Shown here: positions 27,769-36,722 of the stretch, one piece after another | How the letters are laid out: every line of letters starts with the position of its first letter | Numbering within the stretch: the first letter of the stretch is position 1 | Assembly (NCBI GenBank): GCA_016191875.1 | Contig: JACPVG010000004.1 | Span: forward strand, 65,832 to 129,831 | Length of the DNA stretch: 64,000 nt | Direction of reading: 5' to 3' | Source: Chloroflexota bacterium | GTDB taxonomy: Bacteria > Chloroflexota > Anaerolineae > Anaerolineales > UBA11579 | Translations under genes and position numbers: made by a program | The notes under the pieces: generated by a model | What the model was told of the DNA's origin: nothing | Database searches by the model: none | The model's input: only the letters and a program-made list of their open reading frames with translations

Positions 27769-30480
27769 ATGAGCATGGAACGACGGTATCCTGCCACACC
27801 CAGCAACCCGCGCTACCAGCCGCTGCCGGAAGGCTACTGGTCCCGCAGCCTCCTGGAGGTTTTCGAGGGGCTGGCCCGCGAGCATCCGGACGCGGTCATC
27901 CTCGCTGACCTGGATTCGGAACTTTCGCTGGCAGCCATTCAGCGCGGGGCCAATCGCCTGGCGCACGCCCTTCTCAACCTGTGCAGCCCGGGCGCCGGGC
28001 CTGTGGCGCTGCTGTTCGGCAAGCAGGCTCAACTGGGCATCGGGATGATCGGCGCGCTCAAAGCCGGCAAGTTCTTCGCCCCGCTGGAGCCATATCTCCC
28101 CGTCGAGCAGCTGCGCGCGATCCTGAATGACCTGAAGCCCCAGGCGCTGGTCTATGACCGCCGCTTCGCCGAGTTGGCGCAGGCGCTTGGCGGGCCGCGT
28201 CTGGAATTGCAGGCCACCCTGGCCGACGGCGGCCTGCCCGAAGACTCGCCGGGCATTGACCCCGGCCGCCAAGCCACGCTCTCCGTGCTGTACACCTCAG
28301 GCTCCACCGGCCGCCCCAAGGGCGTGCCGCGCACCCACGCCCAGCAATTGCAGCGCATGGGGATGCATGCCGTCCGCCAGCAGTTCTACTTCCAGGAACG
28401 CGGCGTAAAGGCCGAGAGCCCTAACTTCGCCTCCGGCCAGTTCTCCATGTGGGCAGCGCTGACCACGGGCGGCCGGCATCACCTCTACGACCTGGAACGT
28501 GCCGGCAGCCAGGATTTTGCCGCCTGGTGCAACGCGCGCCAGATCGAGCGCTGGGGGGCCACGCCCAGCACGTTCCGCAATGTGGTCAAGGATTTCGCCG
28601 AGGGAGAGAGCATTCCTTCCCTGCGCCTGATCCAGCTGGGCGGCGAGCGCATCTTCAAGAGCGACGTCGAGTTGTTCCAGCGCCATTTCAGCGGCGCTAC
28701 GCTGCTCTCGATGGGTCTGGGCACCACCGAAACCGGCAGCGTCGCCGGCCTCTGCCTGCGCCCCAACGACATACTCGAAGGCGACCAGGTTCCGGCAGGC
28801 TACGCCGCGCCCGGCGTGGAACTCGTGATTGCCGACGAACAGGGTCTCCCGTTGCCGCCCGGCGAACGCGGCGAGGTCTGCATGCGCTACGCCCAAAAGC
28901 CAGAAGTGTATCTGGCTAACCCGGAAGCCAACGCCCGCAAATACTTCGATGACCCCGAACGGCCGGGGGCGTACCTCTACCGCACCGGCGACGCCGGCTG
29001 GCTGGATCCCGACGGTCTGCTCTACTTGGCCGGGCGCATCGACGACCAGCTCAAAGTGCGCGGCATGTGGGTCAACACCTCCGAGGTGGCCGCCCTGGTC
29101 GGGGCTTTCCCGCAGGTGCGCGACGCGGCTGTGCGCGGCCTGCCTGACAGATACGGCAACCTGCGCCTTGCCGCCTACGTGGTGAGCGACTCTGGCGAGA
29201 TCGACATCCGGGCCCTGCGCGCGTTTCTGAGCACCCGGTTGGCGCGCCACATGCTGCCCTCCTATTTCATCCAGATGGGCGCTCTGCCGCGCCGCAGTTC
29301 CGGCAAGGTGGACCTGAACGCCCTGCCCCCGCTGGACGGCCAGCGCCCAACGCTTTCCAACGAATTTGTTGCGCCGCAAGGCGAACTCGAACGCCAGCTG
29401 GCCGCCATCTGGGAAGACGTGCTGGACGTGCGGCCCGTCGGCGCGCAGGACGACTTCAACGAACTGGGGGGCGATTCGCTCCAGGCGGCGCGCATCTTCG
29501 CCGCCATCGAGGAACGATTGGGCCGCAGCCTGCCGCCCGCGCTGCTGTACACGTCCCCGACCGTCGCCACCCTGGCCGAAAGGCTCGCCCTCAGCCCGGC
29601 AGACAAGCAGCAGCCGCCCTTTGTGGTGCCGGTCCAATGGGGCGAGCGCCGGAGGCCGTACCTGTTCTTTATCACGCCGCGGCGCGGCGATGCTATCGCC
29701 TACAGCCACATCGTCCAGAACCTGCCGCCCGAGCAGACCATCTACAGCTTCAACTCCTGGGTCTTCCCGCAGGACGTGTTGCGCCAGATGACCATCCCGG
29801 AACTGGCCGCCAAATACGTCGCCCGTCTGGTGGAGATCGAACCCGAAGGGCCTTACCTGCTCGGCGGGCATTCGCTGGCCGGCATCGTCGCCTACGAAAT
29901 GGCGCTCCGGTTGCGCCAGCACGGCCGTCAGGTCGCCCTGGTGTTCATGTTCGACACCTACGGCCCCGGGTTCGAAGCCGAGCGCGTCTTTCATCACCAG
30001 CGCGGCCGGATGCTGCGCCAGTTGCTGCGGCTGAGGGGGCGCGAGCAATTCCGGTTTGGAATCGACCTCGCCCGCCAGATTCCCCTCAAGGCCGAGCGTC
30101 TGGCGCGCCAGGCGGGCCGCAAGTTCAACCTGGAACTTCCCCTCACACGCCGCCAGCGCGAAGCCAAATTCTATAAGGGCGTTTACCTGCCGCCTGCCAG
30201 CGACCTGCCTGTCCTGCTTTTCAAAGCCTCGCAGGACATGGCCCCCAACAACCCGGATAAATCTATGGGCTGGAACAACGTGGTGGGCGGCGGCGGCGTG
30301 CGCATCGAAGTTGTAGAGGGCGAACACGCTTCCATCCTGCGCAACCGCGGTGCGGAACAGATCGCCGCTTCGCTGCGCCGGGAACTGGCCGCCTTGCGGC
30401 CTGATGATCTGGCAGAACGAGCCGCGGTGGTCGAGGCCAATTTCCCCCAACCGACCAGCACGGCCCAGTTGCCCCAGTAA
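27769..30480 (+). CDS. NRPS-like enzyme, A-T-TE, copy 1
   Basis: 903 residues. Adenylation domain: YTSGSTGRPKG (175-185, A3), GLGTTETG (A5), YRTGD (404-408, A7), GRIDDQLKVRG (422-432, A8) and the A10 Lys513 in SSGKVDLN. The A4 region reads SPNFASGQFS (about 217-226); the Asp that binds the amino group in amino-acid-activating domains is not seen. Carrier domain: LGGDSLQA with phosphopantetheine Ser570. Thioesterase: Ser702 in GGHSLAG, Asp729 and His853. No condensation domain. This architecture is known from enzymes that load a carboxylic acid, often an aryl or keto acid, and release or join it at the thioesterase; product unknown. No strong ribosome site precedes the ATG at 27769; ATG 27775 is possible. 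Confidence 0.88.
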   Translation: MSMERRYPATPSNPRYQPLPEGYWSRSLLEVFEGLAREHPDAVILADLDSELSLAAIQRGANRLAHALLNLCSPGAGPVALLFGKQAQLGIGMIGALKAGKFFAPLEPYLPVEQLRAILNDLKPQALVYDRRFAELAQALGGPRLELQATLADGGLPEDSPGIDPGRQATLSVLYTSGSTGRPKGVPRTHAQQLQRMGMHAVRQQFYFQERGVKAESPNFASGQFSMWAALTTGGRHHLYDLERAGSQDFAAWCNARQIERWGATPSTFRNVVKDFAEGESIPSLRLIQLGGERIFKSDVELFQRHFSGATLLSMGLGTTETGSVAGLCLRPNDILEGDQVPAGYAAPGVELVIADEQGLPLPPGERGEVCMRYAQKPEVYLANPEANARKYFDDPERPGAYLYRTGDAGWLDPDGLLYLAGRIDDQLKVRGMWVNTSEVAALVGAFPQVRDAAVRGLPDRYGNLRLAAYVVSDSGEIDIRALRAFLSTRLARHMLPSYFIQMGALPRRSSGKVDLNALPPLDGQRPTLSNEFVAPQGELERQLAAIWEDVLDVRPVGAQDDFNELGGDSLQAARIFAAIEERLGRSLPPALLYTSPTVATLAERLALSPADKQQPPFVVPVQWGERRRPYLFFITPRRGDAIAYSHIVQNLPPEQTIYSFNSWVFPQDVLRQMTIPELAAKYVARLVEIEPEGPYLLGGHSLAGIVAYEMALRLRQHGRQVALVFMFDTYGPGFEAERVFHHQRGRMLRQLLRLRGREQFRFGIDLARQIPLKAERLARQAGRKFNLELPLTRRQREAKFYKGVYLPPASDLPVLLFKASQDMAPNNPDKSMGWNNVVGGGGVRIEVVEGEHASILRNRGAEQIAASLRRELAALRPDDLAERAAVVEANFPQPTSTAQLPQ

Positions 30481-30494
30481 GTACGGAGGACTTC

Positions 30495-31559
30495 ATGCGC
30501 AGCAATCTTTTCACCCTTATCGCTCTCGGTGTCTTTGTTCTGGCCGGTTGCGGCGGCGCGATCGCTACCGATGCGCCGCCCGATTCGACCGCAGCGACCC
30601 CCGCCCCCGCGGAACCGACCCAGACGACTGAGCCGGATACCGTCGTGTTGGCCATCAACCCGCAGTTCTCGAACGCGCCGTTCTTTGTTGCCATGGAAGA
30701 AGGCTACTTTGCCGAGCAGAACATAAACATCGTCACCCAGGACATCCAGAGTACGTCCGAAGCGCTGGCGCTGGTGGTCAGTGGCGACCTGGAGGTGGTT
30801 TCAGGGGCTATCAGCGCCGGGCTGATCAACCTGTTGGCAAGCGAACCCGACGTGCGCGTGGTGACCAACAAAGGCTACTCGCCGGAAGACGGCTGTCTCG
30901 CCCCGGCCATGTTCGTTCGCAGGGACCTGGCAGAAAGCGGCGCGCTGGATTCCGCCGAGACGGTGCGCGGACTGAAGCTTGCTGGGCGCGTCAGCAGCTT
31001 TGCCGGGTTCACCTATGAGGGCTGGCTGAAGAACGATTATGGGCTGAGTTTGGATGATATCATTCTGGAGGATGTTCCCCAGGATGCGTTGATCGACGCC
31101 CTGGCCAACGGCGCCATTGACGGCGGCACGGCCACCGAACCGCTCCTCACCCATATCCTGGACTCTGGCAACGCCGTCATCTTTAAGTCCTACGGTCAGT
31201 TACTCCCAGACATGGAGTATTCTTATGTGCTTTTTGGTAAGCGCCTGACGACCGAAAACCGCGACCTGGGCAACCGCTTCATGGTGGCCTATCTCAAGGC
31301 CGTGCGCCAACTTTACAACGAGGGCAAGTCCGATCATAACATCGAGATCCTCGCCGCCGCCACAGGGCTGGATCCCGAGTTGATTGCTCGGATGTGCTGG
31401 CTGAACCTGAAACCCACTGGCGAGATCAACTTCGCGACGGTGCAGACATTCCAGGAATGGGCTCTGCCTCACGACCTCATCGACCGCATGCTTACGGAAG
31501 AGGAGTACTGGGACTCGGGTTTTGTGGAATATGCCAACCAGGTGCTCGGCGCACCTTGA
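30495..31559 (+). CDS. NMT1/THI5-like substrate-binding lipoprotein, copy 2
   Basis: 354 residues, starting 14 bases after the NRPS-like gene with GGAGG upstream. Lipobox VLAGCGG, then a long Thr/Pro/Ala linker. Ligand-lobe motifs APFFVAMEEGYFAEQNI and SGDLEVVSGAIS align with copy 1, and both proteins end in a conserved segment (FVEYANQVLG here, FVEYAVSVLG in copy 1) and share NRFMVAYLKAVRQ versus QRFMVAFLKGVRQ. Copy 2 is therefore a paralogue that has diverged in the ligand pocket (ISAGLINLLASEPDVRVV), which may mean a different ligand. Confidence 0.88.
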   Translation: MRSNLFTLIALGVFVLAGCGGAIATDAPPDSTAATPAPAEPTQTTEPDTVVLAINPQFSNAPFFVAMEEGYFAEQNINIVTQDIQSTSEALALVVSGDLEVVSGAISAGLINLLASEPDVRVVTNKGYSPEDGCLAPAMFVRRDLAESGALDSAETVRGLKLAGRVSSFAGFTYEGWLKNDYGLSLDDIILEDVPQDALIDALANGAIDGGTATEPLLTHILDSGNAVIFKSYGQLLPDMEYSYVLFGKRLTTENRDLGNRFMVAYLKAVRQLYNEGKSDHNIEILAAATGLDPELIARMCWLNLKPTGEINFATVQTFQEWALPHDLIDRMLTEEEYWDSGFVEYANQVLGAP

Positions 31560-31597
31560 AACCGAATGGCTCAAAGCAAGCGCCTCAAGGCTGAAGG

Positions 31598-34258
31598 ATG
31601 AACGAACCGCTGGTCATCTCCTCACCACCGGCCCGCAAATACCTGGACAGTGCCTTCAACCCCGGCTACCAGCCGCTGCCGGAAGAACTCTGGCAGACAA
31701 CCCTGGCGGAGATCATCTCGTGGCGCGCCCGGCGGCAGCCGGAGGCCCTGGCGCTGGTGGACCATGAGGGCAGCAGCGCCTACGGGGAACTGGAATCGGC
31801 TTCCAACCGGGCGGCGCACGCCATCCTCGCGGTCTTTGACAGCCCGGAAGACTTCGTCCCGCTGCTCTTCGGCCGCCAGCGTTTCATCGCCGTCGGGATG
31901 CTGGCGGCGCTCAAGGCCGGGCGCATCCACGCGCCGCTTGAGACCTCTTTTCCATTCAAACAACTTGAAGACATCCTGGCGGCGCTCAACGCCCGCGCCA
32001 TCCTCACCAACACGGCCAACTTGGGACTGGCGCGGAAACTGGGTCTCCCGCTCCTCAACCTGGACGAGATCCTGGAGGACCCGCGCTACCCCGACTCCCT
32101 CCCGGGAATTAAGGTCACCCCCGAACATGACTTCGCCGTCATCTTCACCTCCGGCTCCACCGGCGCTTCCAAGGGCGTGCTTGCCAACCAGGCCAGCCGC
32201 CTGCAGGGCGCGCGCCAGGGGTTCGCCCGGCGGCAACTGGCGCCCAACGACCGCGTCGCCCACCTCGGCAACCCGAACTACGCCTCCGGCCACGGCAACC
32301 TCCTCAACTCCCTGATGGCCGGGGCGACCCACTATCTCTTCGATGTCGAGCGGAAGGGCCTGGCCGGGTTCGGGGACTGGCTGGACCGGCACGGCATCAC
32401 CACGCTGAACTGCCCGCCGGCGCTCTACCGCCAGGTGGCGCGCAGCGTGGCCGGGGCGCGGCTGGAGTCGCTGCGGCTGATCTCCGCCGGGGCCGACAAA
32501 CTGATGCGCTCCGACCTGGATCTGCTGCGCGAGAACTTCCCGCCCGGCTGCCTGCTGGCGACCGGCTTCGCTTCGTCGGAGGTCGGCGGGCTGGCCAATA
32601 TCGTCTACCGCGCCGACGACGAGTTCGAAGGCGACCAGCTTCCGGCCGGCTACATCCTCCCCGAGGCGGAGGTCTTCATCTGGGACGACAACAGCCAGCC
32701 CTTGCCGTCTGGCGAGGTGGGCGAAATCGTGGCCTGGACTCCGCAGATCTCCTCCGGCTATCTGAGCAACGAGAGCCTCAACCAGGAGAAATTCGTGCCG
32801 CACCCGTACGACCCGGCACGTCTGGTGTGCCGCACCGGCGACCTGGGCTGGCTGACCGAGGATGGGCTGTTGTATTTTCGAGGCCGGAAAGATTTCCAGG
32901 TCAAGCTGCGCGGCATGAACGTCAACGCCCAGGAGGTCAGCGCGGCGCTGCTCATGCACCCGCAGGTGCTCGAGGCCGCCGTGCTGGCGCACAGCGACTC
33001 TCAGGGTTCGCGCCGCCTAGCCGCCTACCTGGCGGCCGACGAACCGCGGCCCACACCGCGCGCCCTGCGCGAGTTCCTGCAACCCTCGCTGGCGGCCTTC
33101 AAAATCCCTTCGTTCTTCATCTTCGTCGAGACGCTGCCCAAACTGCCCAATGGCAAGGTGAACTTCAAGGCCCTCCCGCCGCCCGACGGCCAGCGCCCGG
33201 CGCTTTCCAGCGAGTATGTCCCGCCGCGCACGGAACTGGAACGGCGACTTACGGCCATCTGGGAGGACGTGCTCGACATCCGACCCATCGGGGTCGGGGA
33301 TGCTTTCCACGAACTGGGCGGCGATTCGCTCCAGGCGGCGCGCATCTTCGTCGAGATTCACCGCCAACTCGGGCACTACCTGCCGCCGGCCGTGCTGTAC
33401 ACCGCCGCCACGATCGCCGCCCTGGCCGAAAGCATCCAGACCGGCGCACACACAGAGATCAACCGCTCCTTCCTGGTGCCCGTACAGCAGGGCGATGGCC
33501 GCCCGCCGCTGGTGTTTTTCGTCACCCCCCAGCGCGGCGACATCCTGGGCTACCACGACATCATCCGCCACCTGCCGCCCGACCTGACCATTTACGGTTT
33601 CAACTCCTGGACGATGGCGCAGAAAGATTGGAACCAACAGAGCCTGCCGGAACTGGCTGCCCGCTACGTAGCGGAGATCCAACGCGTGGCGGGCAGCGCG
33701 CCCTGCGTGCTGGGTGGTCATTCCCTGGGCGGGCTGATCGCCTACGAGATGGCCCGCCAGTTGGGCGAGAAAGGCATCCCGGTGGCGCTGCTGTTCATGA
33801 TGGACACCAGCGGCCCGGGGCACACCGGCAACTCACTGTTCTCGATGTCTTTTCGCTACCTGAGAAAACACGTGGCGGCCATGAACACCAAAGAGCGCAT
33901 CCAGTTCGTGCTGCGCCGGGTGCGCGGCCTGCCCGGCTATGGCCGCCGCATCGTGAACATCATCGAGAACCGGCTTGGCGTACAATGGCTGCCGCGGCCG
34001 GAGGCGTTCAAGCTCGGCAAATCGATGCGTGGCGAGTACCTGCCGCCCAGCCAGGATGTGCCGATGCTCTATTTCCGCTCAACGGCCGACCGGACCAACA
34101 ACGAATTGGACAATACGCGCGGCTGGGCCAGCGTTGTGGCCGGCGCGGTGGATGTGCGTCTTATCCCCGGCGACCATTTCACCCATCTGCTGGAAGAAAG
34201 CGGCGCGGAGATCGCCCGCCACCTCACCGCCGCCATCCGGGCCGTGCAGGCCGGCTGA
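31598..34258 (+). CDS. NRPS-like enzyme, A-T-TE, copy 2
   Basis: 886 residues with the same layout as copy 1, beginning with the shared element NPGYQPLPEELW (NPRYQPLPEGYW in copy 1). Adenylation: FTSGSTGASKG (183-193), a variant CRTGD (411-415; Tyr replaced by Cys), GRKDFQVKLRG (429-439). The A4 region is GNPNYASGHGN, again without the amino-binding Asp, and differs from copy 1, so the two probably activate different acids. Carrier Ser577 in LGGDSLQA. Thioesterase Ser709 (GGHSLGG), Asp736 (MMDTSG), His860 (GDHFTHL). A ribosome site GAAGG abuts the ATG, which may rely on coupling to the gene before it. No terminator follows directly; the dispersed repeat at 34279 lies 20 bases downstream. Confidence 0.88.
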   Translation: MNEPLVISSPPARKYLDSAFNPGYQPLPEELWQTTLAEIISWRARRQPEALALVDHEGSSAYGELESASNRAAHAILAVFDSPEDFVPLLFGRQRFIAVGMLAALKAGRIHAPLETSFPFKQLEDILAALNARAILTNTANLGLARKLGLPLLNLDEILEDPRYPDSLPGIKVTPEHDFAVIFTSGSTGASKGVLANQASRLQGARQGFARRQLAPNDRVAHLGNPNYASGHGNLLNSLMAGATHYLFDVERKGLAGFGDWLDRHGITTLNCPPALYRQVARSVAGARLESLRLISAGADKLMRSDLDLLRENFPPGCLLATGFASSEVGGLANIVYRADDEFEGDQLPAGYILPEAEVFIWDDNSQPLPSGEVGEIVAWTPQISSGYLSNESLNQEKFVPHPYDPARLVCRTGDLGWLTEDGLLYFRGRKDFQVKLRGMNVNAQEVSAALLMHPQVLEAAVLAHSDSQGSRRLAAYLAADEPRPTPRALREFLQPSLAAFKIPSFFIFVETLPKLPNGKVNFKALPPPDGQRPALSSEYVPPRTELERRLTAIWEDVLDIRPIGVGDAFHELGGDSLQAARIFVEIHRQLGHYLPPAVLYTAATIAALAESIQTGAHTEINRSFLVPVQQGDGRPPLVFFVTPQRGDILGYHDIIRHLPPDLTIYGFNSWTMAQKDWNQQSLPELAARYVAEIQRVAGSAPCVLGGHSLGGLIAYEMARQLGEKGIPVALLFMMDTSGPGHTGNSLFSMSFRYLRKHVAAMNTKERIQFVLRRVRGLPGYGRRIVNIIENRLGVQWLPRPEAFKLGKSMRGEYLPPSQDVPMLYFRSTADRTNNELDNTRGWASVVAGAVDVRLIPGDHFTHLLEESGAEIARHLTAAIRAVQAG

Positions 34259-34278
34259 CCCTGTGCTATTGAGATTTA

Positions 34279-34371
34279 CAACAGTCGGTAAGCCCAAAGC
34301 AACCTCCCGGAGGTTGCCTGCCAGCCGCTCGATTCTGCCGAACCAACCTCCGAGGTTTGTCGGCTGTTATG
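34279..34371. repeat. Structured intergenic repeat, second copy
   Basis: Outer stem AACAGTCG / CGGCTGTT, inner hairpin GCAACCTCCCGGAGGTTGC, then the core CGCTCGATTCT followed by CGAA and AACCTCCGAGGTTT. The core matches the element at 5411-5548. It follows the NRPS-like operon and may also end its transcript, although no clear T-run is present. Confidence 0.5.
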
Positions 34372-34392
34372 TTTAAGCGAGTAAGGTAAACA

Positions 34393-34767
34393 TCAATAGG
34401 TTTCCCTGCTGGCGTTCTTCCCCCCGATCCAACCCAGGTGGGTGTGCTGGAAAGCATCCGGGTACTTCAAGCCGTAGCCGAAAACCCGGTCCAGGCTGGC
34501 GTGGCCCAGCAGGATCAGCCCCAGGCCCTGCAGCCAGGCCGCGCTGCCCAGCGCCCCCAGGATGTAAGCCGCCGCCGCCAGGCCCTTGTGGTGGGCCAGG
34601 TTGTAGGTTAGCGCACCGAGGCGCGGGCCGCCCAGATAACCCAGCGCGCTCAGGTCCGGGGCCAGCAGCAGGGCGAAGAACCACCACCAGGCCGCTTCCA
34701 GCGGGAGGAACAGATAGAACGCCAGCCCGAACAGCAGGGCTTCTTCGAGTTTCAGCAGAATGGGCAT
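34393..34767 (-). CDS. DUF4260 membrane protein
   Basis: 124 residues from ATG 34767 (AAGGAG five bases upstream). Hydrophobic helices alternate with the family signatures DLSALGYLGGPRLGA, YNLAHHKGL, and the C-terminal GHASLDRVFGYGLKYPDAFQ followed by HTHLGWIG. DUF4260 proteins are small membrane proteins with conserved His and Asp; function unknown. Confidence 0.85.
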   Translation of the reverse strand: MPILLKLEEALLFGLAFYLFLPLEAAWWWFFALLLAPDLSALGYLGGPRLGALTYNLAHHKGLAAAAYILGALGSAAWLQGLGLILLGHASLDRVFGYGLKYPDAFQHTHLGWIGGKNASRETY

Positions 34768-34814
34768 AGCGACTCCTTCGGCAGCCAGGATAGGTCCATT
34801 GTACGTTAAATGCA

Positions 34815-34844
34815 AACGTCCGGAGCCTGGGGGTCCCGGACGTT
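34815..34844 (-). terminator. Terminator hairpin
   Basis: AACGTCCGG / CCGGACGTT with an 11- to 12-base loop, followed on the reverse strand by TTTGCATTT. It lies just past the stop of the lipoprotein gene at 34866. Confidence 0.6.
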
Positions 34845-34865
34845 CGGGGGATATGGAGCGCCTGG

Positions 34866-35297
34866 CTATCGGCCGGCGAACTGCTCGCCCAGTACGCCGA
34901 GCAGCAACTCAAGCACGGCCGCATCGTCGCCGACATACAGCACGAGCACCCGGCCAGACTTGAAGAAATGCGGCGTGGCGACCCAGGTGATCATGCTGGT
35001 ACCGACCGAGCCGCCGTCCTCGGCCACCAAGGCCGCGTCGGCCTCCATGTCTTCGGCGCTGGCGTATTCGAACACCTGCACGTCCGCGCCGTTGACGCTG
35101 AGAATCTGGCCAGTCATGCTGAAGAAGGCCTGCTCAACCGGTTCTCCGAGGTCCACTTCGGCACCGGCCGCGCCCAGGGCTTCGATCAGGCCGGCCTGGT
35201 CAAGACCGGCCGCCGCGCCGGGCTGGGCCGGGCTGCACGCCGACAGGAAAATGCTGGCCAGGGCCACAAGAGCGATGAGTGAGGTTCGTTTGTTCAT
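34866..35297 (-). CDS. Small lipoprotein of unknown function
   Basis: 143 residues from ATG 35297 (AAGGAG upstream). Signal with IFLSACSP lipobox. The mature part begins with a short helix-rich stretch (GLIEALGAAGAEVDLGEPV) and contains VNGADVQVFEYASAEDMEAD and FFKSGRVLVLYVGDD, a compact alpha/beta domain seen in small extracytoplasmic lipoproteins. No enzymatic residues seen. Confidence 0.7.
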   Translation of the reverse strand: MNKRTSLIALVALASIFLSACSPAQPGAAAGLDQAGLIEALGAAGAEVDLGEPVEQAFFSMTGQILSVNGADVQVFEYASAEDMEADAALVAEDGGSVGTSMITWVATPHFFKSGRVLVLYVGDDAAVLELLLGVLGEQFAGR

Positions 35298-35376
35298 TGG
35301 GTGACTCCTTCTGAGTGGGTAGGCTATTAGATAGACGAAGGAGCCGGCCATCTGGTTCCCGCCTGAAGCATCGGAT

Positions 35377-36594
35377 TCAGGCCATGGCGTCTCGTAACGC
35401 CGTCACGGCCTCCTCTTCAAGGCTGTAAATTTTGAGCACCTGGATGGCGAGGGCGGCGCGGAAATCGGCGGCCTGCGTCTCGTCGAGCGGGAATTCTCGC
35501 TCCATGCGGGCGGCCAGGGCGCGCTGCTGGCGGGCGAGTTCCTGCAGATCGGGGAGCGCCTCGCCGCCCTGTTCCCAGAACAGGCGGGCGCGCCGATCGT
35601 GCAGGCGGCGGGCTTCCGCCAGGCTGGGCGCCGAATCGGGCAGGGCCAGGGCGGCCAGTTCCCGCCAAGCAGCATGGCTGTGGCGGAACTGCACCGCGAC
35701 CTGCCTGAGCGCGGGCCGGTTCAAGATCCGAGCGGCCTCGTCCAGAAAGTCGGCGTAGCGGGCGCGCTCCGCCCCGCCATCGCCCCAGCCAAGCGCCCAG
35801 CCGTACAGGCCGGGCATCGGCCCGCCGTTTCCCGCCAGCGCCGCAAACATGGCCGGGCCGGGTGGGAAGGCCCGCGTCCAACCCTGCGGATTGCGGGTGT
35901 TGGTGAGCATGCTGGCCCAGTGCTTCAACGCGCTCACCCCGAAATTTCGAGCGGTGCCGCGCGGCGGTTTCTCTGTGAAGAGGCGGATGCACTGCCACAG
36001 GCCGCTGCTCACCGCCGCCTGTAGTCGTTCCGGGTTGGGCGGGTCGAGCGAGAGGACGCGGAACTTGTCTTTCTTGATGCGCGCCCGGGCGGCGTGCAGC
36101 GTCTCGGCGGGCACCAGCAGAGGCCGGCTGGAACGGTCGGCCAGGTAAGCCTGTTCGCCGTCGTGCCCGTAGACCACGAGAGGCATCATCGCCCAGTAGT
36201 TGTCCTCCTGGGCCGGGCAATTGTAGGGCAGGCTCTGGACGTCAGCCCAGACGATGGCCGGGCGGCCATTCTCCAGCGTATCCAGCAGATTCTTGAAGCC
36301 CTTTTCCGCTGAAGCGGTTTGCAAAACGGTTTGCACAATTCCAATTCTCTCCAATACAGTTTGCATCGGATCGAAGGTATTGCGCGTCAGCAGCGCCAGG
36401 ATGGGCAGATGGCCCGCGTATTGAAAGACGAAGTAACCGAAGGCGATGCCGCCGCTAATCCCCAGCAGCAGGGCTTCGCTGTAGGGCTGGCCTGTGTGCG
36501 GGGCGGTCACGCCCTGATACGCCAGCGCGTTGTGCAGGCTGCCGGTTTCGGGGTGGCGGCCGCTGAAATGCTGGTAGTTGGGCAGGATCGGCAT
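35377..36594 (-). CDS. BtrH-like / DUF4872 protein
   Basis: 405 residues. The N-terminal half resembles the BtrH N-terminal (C39-peptidase-like) domain: GRHPETGSLHNALAYQG, LLLGISGGIAFGYFVF, and PAIVWADVQSLPYN. The C-terminal half is DUF4872 (WQCIRLFTEKPPRG onward, helical). BtrH itself transfers an acyl group from a carrier protein to an aminoglycoside in butirosin biosynthesis. Here the His is followed by Pro where BtrH proteins usually carry the Cys, so acyl transfer by that residue is doubtful. It lies 1.1 kb from the NRPS-like operon on the opposite strand, which invites but does not prove a link. AAGGAG lies 12 bases before the ATG. Confidence 0.72.
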   Translation of the reverse strand: MPILPNYQHFSGRHPETGSLHNALAYQGVTAPHTGQPYSEALLLGISGGIAFGYFVFQYAGHLPILALLTRNTFDPMQTVLERIGIVQTVLQTASAEKGFKNLLDTLENGRPAIVWADVQSLPYNCPAQEDNYWAMMPLVVYGHDGEQAYLADRSSRPLLVPAETLHAARARIKKDKFRVLSLDPPNPERLQAAVSSGLWQCIRLFTEKPPRGTARNFGVSALKHWASMLTNTRNPQGWTRAFPPGPAMFAALAGNGGPMPGLYGWALGWGDGGAERARYADFLDEAARILNRPALRQVAVQFRHSHAAWRELAALALPDSAPSLAEARRLHDRRARLFWEQGGEALPDLQELARQQRALAARMEREFPLDETQAADFRAALAIQVLKIYSLEEEAVTALRDAMA

Positions 36595-36722
36595 AGGTTT
36601 TTCGCTCTCCTTCTGTCAGGTGGTTTGCCCTGAGTATAGGAAATTTGCGCGTCCCGTGGGAAATTCGCGATATAGGTGGACTTTCGGCTCAATGAGTTTG
36701 AAGGAGGGGATGCCCTCCAGCC

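Noticed and set aside
28297-30450. 717-codon reverse frame opposite the first NRPS-like gene
   Set aside because: Long only because of high GC; the forward frame carries all adenylation, carrier and thioesterase motifs.
26661-31559. Classic ABC importer for taurine, nitrate or pyrimidine
   Set aside because: Only binding proteins are present; there is no permease or ATPase gene in the neighbourhood.
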